DNA of 64,000 nucleotides, from NCBI GenBank assembly GCA_016202545.1, contig JACQON010000028.1, positions 62,001-126,000 on the forward strand, in the 5' to 3' direction. A program made the translations under genes and the position numbers. The notes under the pieces were generated by a model. It worked only from the letters and a program-made list of their open reading frames with translations, was not told the DNA's origin and did no database searches. Of this stretch, positions 20,723 through 30,123 are shown piece after piece. The number at the start of each line of letters is the position of its first letter. Positions within the stretch are counted from its first letter, which is position 1. The DNA is from Chloroflexota bacterium (lineage in GTDB: Bacteria > Chloroflexota > Dehalococcoidia > Dehalococcoidales > JACQON01).

Positions 20723-21592
20723 TTAATGGCTGTCTTCTGCCGTCGTTGAGGTTGGTTCTATGGCTTTCAGGGTGCGTGCTTGCATGCAGACGGGGCAATT
20801 GATAAGGCACCAGCCGCACTGGCCGAAGACGGCTCCCGAGGTAATCGCTGCCATGTTCAGCCGGGAAGAGCTCCCCAGGAATATGTTTTTTCTCACCCCG
20901 GGGTCAGGTTCGTTGGCTGCTTCCAGCAGCGTTCGCAGCCACGAGCTGGCGGACTCGGTCTGCGCCCTGGTAGTGCATATCCTGCGGTCATACCTCATCC
21001 ATTTTATCCTCTCACCTTCTATTTCCCCGGAGAGGCATTCCGGGCAGATGTCAAGGCAGGGAGTGGTGCGGTGCTTTTCCCATAGCTTGACGCAGGACGG
21101 GTGGGGGCAGACCGGCTCCGTCATGGGGCCATCTGCCTTGAGCGGCATGGTGGTGATGCAGATGGAAAAGCTTGGCATGCCGAGCTTTGGGTTGAGCACC
21201 ATGGCAGCCGCCAGTGAGCGGGTGCCCAGGCCGGCCATCTCGGCGCACAGCTTGTGGCTCAGGCAGGGGTTAAAGCCCAGCGATGGCGGTGTCTCCGCCA
21301 GGGAATAATAGCCGTAGCGGGACTCGATCAACCGGGATACGGCTGCGGCGGCGCTGAGCCGGATGCGAGGAAAATCTCTGTTATAGTAGTGGGTGCGGTG
21401 GTCTGGGCTGTGCCAGGCTCCCTGAAAGGCAGAATACCCGGCCAGGACGACCACGCTTTTGGCCCCGATAAGGATGTCATCGGGACGGTGACCCGGTGGG
21501 GCATAGTGGTTTATGTCCGCCACCGAGGCGATGCCGGCGGCGTCAGCCCCTTTCTGCAGGGCAAACTGCTTTATTTCCTCCTCTGCGTTCAT
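20723..21592 (-). CDS. QueG (epoxyqueuosine reductase)-like Fe-S protein, paralog 1
   Basis: ALQKGADAAGIASVADINHY, CLDICPECLSG, CGWCLINCPVC. Confidence 0.6.
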   Translation of the reverse strand: MNAEEEIKQFALQKGADAAGIASVADINHYAPPGHRPDDILIGAKSVVVLAGYSAFQGAWHSPDHRTHYYNRDFPRIRLSAAAAVSRLIESRYGYYSLAETPPSLGFNPCLSHKLCAEMAGLGTRSLAAAMVLNPKLGMPSFSICITTMPLKADGPMTEPVCPHPSCVKLWEKHRTTPCLDICPECLSGEIEGERIKWMRYDRRICTTRAQTESASSWLRTLLEAANEPDPGVRKNIFLGSSSRLNMAAITSGAVFGQCGWCLINCPVCMQARTLKAIEPTSTTAEDSH

Positions 21593-21597
21593 AATGT

Positions 21598-21876
21598 TCA
21601 GCCTTTCTTGAAGTGCTTGCGGGCCTTCTCCCGCTTCCAGTTATCAGACTCCAGCCAGGCATCGGCGGGCAGGAGGTCAATCTCGGCTATACACCGGATT
21701 TCAGTAACGTCCTCTACATCCAGACCAAGCCGGTCGGCTATCTCCTGGTCGGAGAGGCTGCTGGTTTCCCTTACTGCCGTGGTGCCCTCGTAGCACTGGA
21801 TGGCCAGCCCCATCTCCAGGATTTGGCGCGCGTATTTGTTGTACAGTTCGGGCGAAACGTATTTAGCCATTGGCAT
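21598..21876 (-). CDS. Small conserved-looking protein with HTH-like segment
   Basis: 92 aa; SLSDQEIADRLGLDVEDVTEIRCIAE resembles a helix-turn-helix; lies between paralogs. Confidence 0.6.
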   Translation of the reverse strand: MPMAKYVSPELYNKYARQILEMGLAIQCYEGTTAVRETSSLSDQEIADRLGLDVEDVTEIRCIAEIDLLPADAWLESDNWKREKARKHFKKG

Positions 21877-22750
21877 CCACCTCCTTGGGCGCGTCTACCG
21901 TAGCCTGGACCGTATTTTTCACTCTGATGGTGCGGGCCTCGATGCATACGGGGCAATTTCTGGTGCATTCAAAGCATTGGGCATAGTAAGTGCTGGCGGC
22001 GACCATCTCAAACACGCGCTGGGTGAAGCTTCCCAGGAGGATGCTCCGCCTCATGCCGGCATCGGGTTCGTTAGCCGCCTCCCGCAATGCCCTCAGCAGT
22101 GCGGACGGACCTTCGGTCATCGCCCGGGTGGCGCATATCCTGCGGTCATACCGCATCCATTTTATCCGTCCCTCTGCTATCTCTCCGGAAAGGCACTGAT
22201 GGCAGGCATCCAGGCAAGGAGTGGTGTGGCGCTTTTCCCACAGCTTGACGCAGGACGGGTGGGGACAGACCGGCTCCGTCATCGGGCCATCGGCTTTGAG
22301 CGGCATGGTGGTGATGCAGGCGCCGATGCTGAGCATGCCCACTTTGGGATTGAGGATGATGCCGGCGGCCATGGACCGGGTGCCCAGGCCGGCCATCTCG
22401 GCGCACAGCTTCAGGCTCAGGCTGGGGTTCAGGCCGATGTCCGGTATCTGGTAGACTGAATAGTAGCCGTACTCGGACTCGATGAACTGGGCGACGGCGG
22501 TGGCAATGCCGGGAAGGATGCCCCAGACGTTATTGTAGTACGGGGTGCGGTAATCGGAGCTATACCAGGCACCCTTGACCAGGCGCGTCTTGGAGAAGGT
22601 AATCACGCTCTTGGCGCCGGTAAGGATGTCATCGGGACGGTGGCCCGGTGGAGCATACCGGTTTATGTCCGCTACCGAGGCAATGCCAACCAGGTCAGCT
22701 CCTTGCTGCACGGCAAACTGCTTGACCTCTTCCTCCAGTGTCATCTTCAA
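21863..22750 (-). CDS. QueG (epoxyqueuosine reductase)-like Fe-S protein, paralog 2
   Basis: AVQQGADLVGIASVADINRYAPPGHRPDDIL, CLDACHQCLSG, CFECTRNCPVC. Confidence 0.6.
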   Translation of the reverse strand: MKMTLEEEVKQFAVQQGADLVGIASVADINRYAPPGHRPDDILTGAKSVITFSKTRLVKGAWYSSDYRTPYYNNVWGILPGIATAVAQFIESEYGYYSVYQIPDIGLNPSLSLKLCAEMAGLGTRSMAAGIILNPKVGMLSIGACITTMPLKADGPMTEPVCPHPSCVKLWEKRHTTPCLDACHQCLSGEIAEGRIKWMRYDRRICATRAMTEGPSALLRALREAANEPDAGMRRSILLGSFTQRVFEMVAASTYYAQCFECTRNCPVCIEARTIRVKNTVQATVDAPKEVDANG

Positions 22751-22768
22751 CCCCCTCTGGCAATTATA

Positions 22769-23737
22769 TCACGTTTTCCGGCTGATGACGAAATCAACCA
22801 GATGTTCCAGCGCCCGCCGGATATCGTTGTCCGGCAGCAGGCGCAAGCTCTCACAGGCTTTGCCGCCGTATTGTGAGGCGGCCTGGTAGCATTCCTCAAT
22901 TATCGATGAACTCTGAATCATGTCTATCGCCAGCTTTATGTCCCTTTGCCTATCCTCGTTGCAGAATATGTGCTTTACCGGGTTGTCCTGCGGGTGGCGT
23001 TCCACGAGTATTATCGCCGGCAGGGTGAGGGTGCCCTGGGCCAGGTCTGAGCCGATTGGCTTGCCCATTTCCCTTTCCGTCCCGATGAAATCCAGGATGT
23101 CGTCTACGATTTGAAAGGCGATGCCAAGATTATAGCCATATTCTCTCAAAACGTCAATCGCCTGCTCCGGAGCCTGGCTCAGGATTGCTCCGGTCTCGGT
23201 GGCCATGGTGAACAAAGAAGCTGTCTTACGGGAAATCCTCTTCATATAGTCGTCACGGGTCTGCTCCAGCTTGAAGGCGTCGAAGCTCTGCTTCATCTCT
23301 CCGCTGGAAATAGTGGCCAGCGTCTGGGTGAACAGCCTTACCGCGCGCACGTTCTCGGTAGCCGCGCTGAACTCCCCCGCCTTGGCGAACAGGTAGTCGC
23401 CGAGAAGGATGGCTTTGTCCGCTCCCCAGAGCTTGTTGACCGTCTGTCGCCAGCGGCGCACTTCGGATTTGTCAATGGCGTCATCGTGGACCAGGGTGGC
23501 GATGTGCAATAGCTCGCTGGCGGTAGCCATGTGGAGAAGCTTGGCCGGGTCATAGCTATAGAACTTGCCCGCCAGTAAGTTGAGCGCAGGCCGGATTACC
23601 TTACCGCCGGTCAAGACATGCCTCAGCATCTCATACAGGTTGGGAAAGCCACGCTCGCTCTCGATAATCAGCTTGAACTGCTTCTCGACCTCACGCAACT
23701 CTTGGTGGACCGGCTGATAAATTGCGGCTATGTCCAA
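22769..23737 (-). CDS. Polyprenyl synthetase (trans-prenyltransferase)
   Basis: LVHDDAIDKSEVRR and IVDDILDFIGTEREMGKP Asp-rich motifs. Confidence 0.93.
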   Translation of the reverse strand: MDIAAIYQPVHQELREVEKQFKLIIESERGFPNLYEMLRHVLTGGKVIRPALNLLAGKFYSYDPAKLLHMATASELLHIATLVHDDAIDKSEVRRWRQTVNKLWGADKAILLGDYLFAKAGEFSAATENVRAVRLFTQTLATISSGEMKQSFDAFKLEQTRDDYMKRISRKTASLFTMATETGAILSQAPEQAIDVLREYGYNLGIAFQIVDDILDFIGTEREMGKPIGSDLAQGTLTLPAIILVERHPQDNPVKHIFCNEDRQRDIKLAIDMIQSSSIIEECYQAASQYGGKACESLRLLPDNDIRRALEHLVDFVISRKT

Positions 23738-23788
23738 AAATTTGCCTCCCTTCGGCTGGCACTAAGTCATAACGGGCATGACAGTATG

Positions 23789-25519
23789 CTAAGGGACCTG
23801 TCCCAGACGGCTGGTCTCTTCATCAATAATACTCTCATCCAGCTTGGGAAATAATGGCTCTGGTGGCATCATCTCCTGGCCCGGGGCTGGCCAGGTTATC
23901 TGCCAGCCGTAATCCTCCACCCTGCCGCTGAAGCCCAGGTACTGGTGCAGCTTTTGAGAGCTAAAGGGTAAAAATGGGTATAACATCGTTCTCAGACAGG
24001 AAATTACATAAAGAGCTACATACAGTGAGTCAACGGCATCCTGTCTGTCCTCTTTAATCACCTTCCAGGGCGACTTTTTATCGAGATATTGGTTGGTCTC
24101 TTGGGCTAAATGCATAGCCCACATTACTGCCTGTTTGAACTGGCACTTTGAAAGATTATCATCAACGTTTTGAAAAAAGCTTTTGGCATCTTCTATCATG
24201 TTTAAACTAGGTTCATCTAAGTCTACGTAGTCTGCACTCATATCTGTGCTGAGGTCGTCCAGATATCTATGTATGATTTCATATTTACTGTGCTTTGGCA
24301 CACATCCATCGAAGTTACGGTAAACGAAGGTGAGCACCCGGTGGACAAGGTTACCATAAGTAGCCACTAGCTCATTGTTATTGCGGCGGACGAACTCGCG
24401 CCAGGAGAAGTCGGTATCCGCGGTCTCGGGCATGTTTATGGACAGCACATAGCGCAGCGGGTCAGGCTCGTAGCGGGACAGGTAATCAGGCAGCCAGACC
24501 GCCCAGTTGCGGCTGGTGGAAAGCTTCTTTCCCTCCAGGGTCAGAAACTCGTTGGCCGGCACATCGTAGGGGAGGTTCAGGCCGCCGTAGCCCATGAGCA
24601 TCGCCGGCCAGATGATAGTGTGGAAGGGAATGTTATCCTTGCCGATGAAGTAGTAGCTTTTCGTATCCCCCTGCCAGAAAGGGCGCCACCGGTCAGCGTC
24701 GCCGGTGGACTTGGCCCACTCCTTGGTGGCCGACAGGTAGCCAATCACCGCCTCGAACCAGACGTAGATACGCTTGGTCTGGTAGCCGTCAACCGGCACC
24801 GGTATGCCCCAGTCTATGTCACGGGTGATGGCCCTATCTTTCAGCCCCTCCTCAAGGTATTGCAGGGTGAAATTGAGGACGTTGGGCCGCCAGTGACTTT
24901 GCTGTCTCACCCACGATAGAAGACTGTCCCTGAAGGCGCTCAACTTGAAGAAGAAATGCTCCGAGTCCTTAAACTGGGGAGCGGTGCCGCACAGGTGGCA
25001 GCGAGGCTCAACCAGCTCGATGGGATTAAGGGGCTTGCCGCACTGGTCGCACTGGTCCCCCCTGGCTCCGGGGAACTTGCAGTGCGGGCAGGTGCCGTCA
25101 ACGTAGCGGTCGGGCAGAAAACGCTGACAGCGGGGGCAAAAAGGCTGTGACGTTACATCCCGGTAGATATAGCCCTTTTTGAGCAGGGTCAGGAAGATAT
25201 CATGTGTCACCTCAGCGTGGTTGGCTGTTTCGGTGCTGGTGTAAAGGTCAAAGGAGATGCCCAGCTTCTGCCATGATTCGAGGAACTCCTGGTGATACCG
25301 GCCGGCGATATCGGCAGGCTTCTTCCCTTCCTGCTCGGCCTTGATGGTTATCGGCGTGCCATGCTGGTCTGAGCCTGACACCATCAGGACTTCGTTTCCC
25401 TTGGCACGGTGGTAGCGGGCAAATATATCCGGCGGCAGATAAGCTCCGGCTATTTGCCCCAGGTGCAGCGAGCCGTTAGCGTAAGGCCAGGCGACACCGA
25501 TGAAGATTCTTTCCCCCAT
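23789..25519 (-). CDS. metG: Methionyl-tRNA synthetase
   Basis: WPYANGSLHLGQIAGAYLPPDIFARYHR, four-Cys zinc knuckles, KLSTSRNWAVW. Confidence 0.95.
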   Translation of the reverse strand: MGERIFIGVAWPYANGSLHLGQIAGAYLPPDIFARYHRAKGNEVLMVSGSDQHGTPITIKAEQEGKKPADIAGRYHQEFLESWQKLGISFDLYTSTETANHAEVTHDIFLTLLKKGYIYRDVTSQPFCPRCQRFLPDRYVDGTCPHCKFPGARGDQCDQCGKPLNPIELVEPRCHLCGTAPQFKDSEHFFFKLSAFRDSLLSWVRQQSHWRPNVLNFTLQYLEEGLKDRAITRDIDWGIPVPVDGYQTKRIYVWFEAVIGYLSATKEWAKSTGDADRWRPFWQGDTKSYYFIGKDNIPFHTIIWPAMLMGYGGLNLPYDVPANEFLTLEGKKLSTSRNWAVWLPDYLSRYEPDPLRYVLSINMPETADTDFSWREFVRRNNNELVATYGNLVHRVLTFVYRNFDGCVPKHSKYEIIHRYLDDLSTDMSADYVDLDEPSLNMIEDAKSFFQNVDDNLSKCQFKQAVMWAMHLAQETNQYLDKKSPWKVIKEDRQDAVDSLYVALYVISCLRTMLYPFLPFSSQKLHQYLGFSGRVEDYGWQITWPAPGQEMMPPEPLFPKLDESIIDEETSRLGQVP

Positions 25520-25531
25520 GATTTCCTTTCC

Positions 25532-26377
25532 TTAAGATAAGCTGAGCCAGGTGCGGTACAGCTCCCTCCGGGAGAGGCCGGTTTCCTTAGCTATCCTGGC
25601 CACCGCCTCCCTGGCGGCTGTCCCTGACAGGCGCATCTTCCGTAGCTGCTGCTCAACTTCTTCCGTCAGCCGTGGCTCGCTTTTCACCTTCTTGCCTTCG
25701 ATTACCAGGGTGAACTCTCCTCTGGGCTCGACGAAATGCGCTCCAGCCTGGCTTATTGGCCCCCTGAAGATTTCCTCATGGACTTTGGTAAGCTCACGGC
25801 AAACGGCCGCCTTTCTGTCTCCCAGAATAAGCAATATATCATCGAGCGTAGCTAGCAGGCGGTGCGGCGATTCCAGGATGACGATGGTGCCGTATTCGTC
25901 GACCACGGATTCCAGCAGCCGCCGGCGGTCGCCCAGCCGGTGAGGCGGGAAGCCGAGGTAGACAAACTTGTCGGTGGGCAGTCCGGAGACAGCCAGCGCG
26001 GTGACGATGGCCGACGGTCCGGGGACGGGCACCACCGGGATGCCTTGCTGGATGGCGGCCGAGATGAGCTCGTAGCCGGGGTCAGACATGCCCGGCGTCC
26101 CGGCTTCGGAGACAATGGCCACGTCCTCCTCCTTAAGCCGTCCCAGGAGATAGCCCAGTTTGGCCCATTTATTGTGCTCATGATAGCTCGTCATCGGCGT
26201 CTTGATGTCATAAGCATTGAGAAGCCGCCTGGTTTTGCGCGTGTCCTCGGCGGCGATGAGCTTTGCCTGGCGCAGGATGCGAATAGCTCGCAGGGAGATA
26301 TCCTCTAAGTTGCCGATGGGAGTAGCCACCACGTAAAGAACAGGCATGCTTTTATCTTCTTTTAGATTATAGCTCAC
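25532..26377 (-). CDS. rsmI: 16S rRNA (cytidine1402-2'-O)-methyltransferase
   Basis: LYVVATPIGNLEDISLRAIRIL...EDTRKTRRLL...EAGTPGMSDPG. Confidence 0.95.
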   Translation of the reverse strand: MSYNLKEDKSMPVLYVVATPIGNLEDISLRAIRILRQAKLIAAEDTRKTRRLLNAYDIKTPMTSYHEHNKWAKLGYLLGRLKEEDVAIVSEAGTPGMSDPGYELISAAIQQGIPVVPVPGPSAIVTALAVSGLPTDKFVYLGFPPHRLGDRRRLLESVVDEYGTIVILESPHRLLATLDDILLILGDRKAAVCRELTKVHEEIFRGPISQAGAHFVEPRGEFTLVIEGKKVKSEPRLTEEVEQQLRKMRLSGTAAREAVARIAKETGLSRRELYRTWLSLS

Positions 26378-26423
26378 ATTCTTATCGTCCGTCTACCTGA
26401 ACCTGCCAGGCTTTCTGGTAGAC

Positions 26424-26446
26424 GAGATTGCTTCGGGCTTTCGCCG
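26424..26446 (-). repeat. Partial family A repeat end (inverted)
   Basis: gagattgcttcgggctttcgcc is the reverse complement of the family A right end. Confidence 0.7.
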
Positions 26447-26465
26447 TCGCATGACCGGTTCGTCC

Positions 26466-26495
26466 TTGACTTTAAGTTGCCATTTCTGGTATAGT
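26466..26495 (+). promoter_or_regulatory. Promoter of the IMPDH-like gene
   Basis: TTGACT - 18 bp - (TGG)TATAGT, followed by aaaggagg RBS and ATG at 26520. Confidence 0.7.
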
Positions 26496-26519
26496 GTGTG
26501 TTTAAAGGAGGACGGCCTT

Positions 26520-27659
26520 ATGTCGGTTCCCGAATATAAGCAGCTCCGTCGTTCCTATGGGTTTGACGAAGTTGCCATAGTCCCTGGAGATGTGACCATC
26601 AATCCTGACCAGACCAATATTGAGCTTAAAGTAGACAGCTTCACCTGCTCCATCCCGATTATTGCCTCGGCAATGGACGCGGTGACCGATGTCAATTTCG
26701 CCATCCTGATGAGCAAGATGGGCGGAGTTGCCGTCCTCAATCTGGAGGGAGTACAGACGCGGTATGACGACCCCGGCGAGGTGCTGGCCGATATTGCCCG
26801 GGCTTCCAATGCCGAGGCTACTCCGCTGCTTCAGAAGGTCTATTCCCAGCCAATTAAGGAAAGCCTTATCGCCGAGCGAATCCAGGCCATCAAAAAGGCG
26901 GGGGCTACCTGCGCGGTCTCGGTAGCGCCGGCCAATGCCAAGCGCTTTGCCCCCATAGTTGCCGAAGCTGGAGCGGATATTTTCGTGGTGCAGTCCACCG
27001 TTACCAGCGCCCGGCATATTTCCAAAAGCTATCGAGGGCTGAGCTTCTCCGAGCTTCGTCAGTTGGTAGGCATACCCATCATTGTCGGCAATTGCGTCAG
27101 CTATACTGCTTGCCTGGAGCTTGCGAGGACGGGGGTCTCCGGCGTCCTCGTCGGTGTGGGGCCGGGCGCTGCCTGTACCTCCAGAGAGGTTCTGGGCATA
27201 GGTGTGCCCCAGATAACAGCCACTATGGACTGTGCCGCTGCCAGGGACCAGTACTTGGCTGAGTCAGGAAGGTATGTGCCGGTCATCACCGACGGCGGCT
27301 TTCGCAAGGGCGGTGACCTGTGCAAGGCTTTCGCCGCTGGCGCCGATGCGGTAATGCTCGGCTCCATCTTTGCCCAGGCTAAAGAGGCGCCTGGACTGGG
27401 CTATCATTGGGGCATGGCCAATCCCCACCCTGTGCTGCCCAGGGGAACGCGGATAAAGGTTGGCACTGCCGGCACGCTGGAGCAGATTCTCTACGGCCCG
27501 ACTTCGGTGACCGATGGCAGTCAGAACCTGGTCGGGGCCCTCCGTACCGCCATGGGTATCTGCGGGGCATTTAACGTTGCGGAGATGCATAAGGCCGAGA
27601 TGGTGTTCGCCCCGGCCATTACCACCGAGGGGAAGTCCTGGCAACTAATGCGCGCCTAG
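26520..27659 (+). CDS. GuaB3-type IMP dehydrogenase-related protein (no CBS domains)
   Basis: FDEVAIVPGDVTINPDQ, GVGPGAACTSREVLGIGVPQ, ITDGGFRKGGDL; 379 aa. Confidence 0.85.
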   Translation: MSVPEYKQLRRSYGFDEVAIVPGDVTINPDQTNIELKVDSFTCSIPIIASAMDAVTDVNFAILMSKMGGVAVLNLEGVQTRYDDPGEVLADIARASNAEATPLLQKVYSQPIKESLIAERIQAIKKAGATCAVSVAPANAKRFAPIVAEAGADIFVVQSTVTSARHISKSYRGLSFSELRQLVGIPIIVGNCVSYTACLELARTGVSGVLVGVGPGAACTSREVLGIGVPQITATMDCAAARDQYLAESGRYVPVITDGGFRKGGDLCKAFAAGADAVMLGSIFAQAKEAPGLGYHWGMANPHPVLPRGTRIKVGTAGTLEQILYGPTSVTDGSQNLVGALRTAMGICGAFNVAEMHKAEMVFAPAITTEGKSWQLMRA

Positions 27660-27671
27660 CCTGACCAGGCT

Positions 27672-28457
27672 TCAGTGCCCGGTGTGGAGATGTTCCTCTT
27701 CTTCCTCTTCCTCCGCCACTTGCGGCTCTGCCACGGTTTGAGGTAGCAGGGTAACCTCGTGCTTCGGGGGCGGCGAGAAGGTCAGGCTGTCAATTATCTG
27801 GCGCAGTTTCTTTAGCTCGGCGGCGGGCTGTCTGGGCTCCGCCTTTACCAGCACGCCCCTCACCCCGGCCTGCCACAGTGCCTGTAGCTCATCAGCGGTT
27901 GCCTGTGGCGTAGCGGTGGCCAGCAGCGGCTTGGTCACCAGGTTAGAGAAACGCTGAAAGACCATTAGCTGGCGCCAGGTAAGGAAGTCGTCTCCTCCCT
28001 CCTCGCCGGTAACCAGTACCGCGTCTACAGGCAGGGCATTGATTGCCCTCAGTAGCCCGTCATCGCTTGACGCCTCCACCTGCAAGACCCGGCCGGCTTT
28101 ACCGTCTTGAGGCATGGCTGAGAATGCGCTATCCGCGGGAAAGACCACGAAATCGCCAGCCTTGGCTACCTGCTCTATGTCTCCCCGGCGGGCTTTCGTC
28201 AGCCAGCCGCCCCAGGGTATGCCGGGCGCCTCCCCGGTCATCCTGTCAAGGGCTGCGGCTGCTGCTGATGGCTCGCCTATGGAGAGCACACCGGCATCGG
28301 CCGCGGAGGCGTAATCGGCCGGGGCCTCAGTATCGCCGTCCAGCCAGGATAGCAGCAGCAACCCGGGCTTTTGAGGCGAGGGCCCGGATTTCCTGAATCC
28401 CATAGACTGTGGCGCGCCATGCGACATCTGTTTCAGCTTGCCTATAAACTGGCTCAT
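27672..28457 (-). CDS. Conserved-looking hypothetical protein with acidic C-terminus
   Basis: 261 aa, EEEEEEEHLHTGH tail; no family recognised. Confidence 0.65.
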   Translation of the reverse strand: MSQFIGKLKQMSHGAPQSMGFRKSGPSPQKPGLLLLSWLDGDTEAPADYASAADAGVLSIGEPSAAAAALDRMTGEAPGIPWGGWLTKARRGDIEQVAKAGDFVVFPADSAFSAMPQDGKAGRVLQVEASSDDGLLRAINALPVDAVLVTGEEGGDDFLTWRQLMVFQRFSNLVTKPLLATATPQATADELQALWQAGVRGVLVKAEPRQPAAELKKLRQIIDSLTFSPPPKHEVTLLPQTVAEPQVAEEEEEEEHLHTGH

Positions 28458-28470
28458 CTGCGTCCCTCCC

Positions 28471-28511
28471 AGCCAGCGGAGGATTCGAATCCACGGCCGG
28501 CGGTTTATGAA
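28471..28511 (-). pseudogene. 3'-half tRNA remnant, CAT at anticodon position
   Basis: 34/41 positions identical (one gap) to the 3' half of tRNA-Thr at 28534; no 5' half pairs with it. Confidence 0.75.
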
Positions 28512-28533
28512 TTATCAGGTGAAGAACCCGGTC

Positions 28534-28606
28534 AGCCAGCGAGAGGACTCGAACCCCCGACCCGCGCTTTACGAAAGCGCTGCTCTACCAACTGAGCTAC
28601 GCTGGC
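28534..28606 (-). tRNA. tRNA-Thr(CGT)
   Basis: GCCAGCG/CGCTGGC acceptor, GCGCT TTCGTAA AGCGC anticodon arm, GGGGGTTCGAGTCC T-arm region; no encoded CCA. Confidence 0.95.
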
Positions 28607-28614
28607 CCGAATAA

Positions 28615-28620
28615 AGTATA
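28615..28620 (-). promoter_or_regulatory. -10 box of tRNA-Thr
   Basis: TATACT 8 nt from tRNA 5' end; -35 weak. Confidence 0.45.
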
Positions 28621-28791
28621 GCATAAACCAGCCCGGTAGTTGAAAGTTCTGCCGCGTGTTCTCCTGTCGGTCAGGCTTGCCCTTTGCGGCAACACGCGGT
28701 AAACTACATTGTTAGACCACGGCGGCAGACGTGCCTGCACGCTGAAGTGTGTTACGGCACGCAGGCGTGCCGAGGGCTGGAAAGGAAAGGC

Positions 28792-30111
28792 TTGGCTGAG
28801 CTTCGCCCGTTCCGCGGCATACGTTATAACCAAACGCTGGTCGGCGACCTGGCGGCGGTTATCTGCCCCCCTTATGACATCATCAGTCCCCAGTTGCAGC
28901 AAGAGCTGCACCGCAGGAGTAAGTATAACTTCGTCCGGGTGGAGTACGGCCGTGAGCTGCCGCAGGACACGGCCGCAGACAACAAATATACCCGGGCCGC
29001 GGCCACAATTGAGCAATGGCTGGAGCAGGGCGTTCTGGCCATCGACAAGACACCGGCCATCTATCTCCACGACCACTATTTCATCCATGAGGGAAGACGG
29101 CGCCGGCGCCGCGGCATAGCCGCCTGTATCAGGCTGGAGGAGTGGGACAGGATGGTCGTCCGTCCTCACGAGGGCACCCTCGCCCGGCCCAAAAGCGACC
29201 GGATGAGCCTGTTACGGGCATGCCAGGCCAATATCAGCCCCATCCTGGCCCTGTTTGAAGACCGGGAAGGGACGGTATCATCGCTGCTGTCGACACAGGG
29301 CAAGAAGCATCCCGTGCTCAACCCGGACAATGCTGACGGAGATAGTCATCAAGTCCGGGCAATCACCGAGCCCGGGGCTGTCGAGGAGATATGCCGCTGC
29401 TTTGCTGACCGGCCGGTTTACATCGCCGACGGGCATCACCGCTACGAGAGCGCCCTCGCCTACCGGCGTGAGCGGCTCAGCAGTTCACCGGCGGCATCGC
29501 CGGATGAGGGCTTCAACTTTGTCATGATGACGCTGGTGGACTTCTCTGACCCCGGGCTGGTCATCCTGCCGCCCCACCGGCTGGTCCGGGGCATATCAAA
29601 ATCAACCCTTAGCGGCTTGATGGGCCGGTTAAAGTCCTTCTTTGAGATGGAGGAGCTGCCGCTCGATAAGCCTGATGTCTGGCGGGAGTTTGACGACCTG
29701 CTGACTGGCGTGAGACCCGGCGATACGGGGCAGGTCAGGCTGGGGCTTTTCGGCCCGGCAGCGGAGCGAGTTTTCGTGCTACGGCTGCTTGACTTCGCCA
29801 GCGCCAGGCAGCTAATGCCCCAGTTCCACTCCGAGCTGTACCAGAAGCTGGATGTCAGCATTCTCGACCACCTGATACTGGAGAAGCTGCTGGGAGTAGA
29901 AGGCGAGGAAATGGCCATCGGCTACAGCTATGACAAGCGGGATGCCGTACGCCGGGTGCTCGACCAGGAATACCAGCTTGCCTTTCTGTTGAGCCCGGTC
30001 AGGCCGGAGGTAATCAAGGCTATCGCCGACGCCGGCGACAGGATGCCGCGAAAGTCGACCTATTTTTATCCCAAGCTCCCGGCGGGGCTGGTCTTCCGGC
30101 GGCTGGTATAA
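28792..30111 (+). CDS. DUF1015 family protein
   Basis: LAELRPFRGIRYNQTLVGDLAAVICPPYDII..., YIADGHHRYESALAYR; TTG start at 28792 chosen from family N-terminus. Confidence 0.85.
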   Translation: MAELRPFRGIRYNQTLVGDLAAVICPPYDIISPQLQQELHRRSKYNFVRVEYGRELPQDTAADNKYTRAAATIEQWLEQGVLAIDKTPAIYLHDHYFIHEGRRRRRRGIAACIRLEEWDRMVVRPHEGTLARPKSDRMSLLRACQANISPILALFEDREGTVSSLLSTQGKKHPVLNPDNADGDSHQVRAITEPGAVEEICRCFADRPVYIADGHHRYESALAYRRERLSSSPAASPDEGFNFVMMTLVDFSDPGLVILPPHRLVRGISKSTLSGLMGRLKSFFEMEELPLDKPDVWREFDDLLTGVRPGDTGQVRLGLFGPAAERVFVLRLLDFASARQLMPQFHSELYQKLDVSILDHLILEKLLGVEGEEMAIGYSYDKRDAVRRVLDQEYQLAFLLSPVRPEVIKAIADAGDRMPRKSTYFYPKLPAGLVFRRLV

Positions 30112-30123
30112 GCCTGCCGGCCT

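Noticed and set aside
19488-20819. 443-aa antisense ORF over the CoA-transferase
   Set aside because: Overlaps a confident sense gene; translation rich in His/Gln/Gly/Arg with no domain.
20723-22750. Calling the QueG-like pair reductive dehalogenases
   Set aside because: Proteins are too short, lack a TAT signal and membrane anchor partner, and show no clear corrinoid-binding region in my reading.
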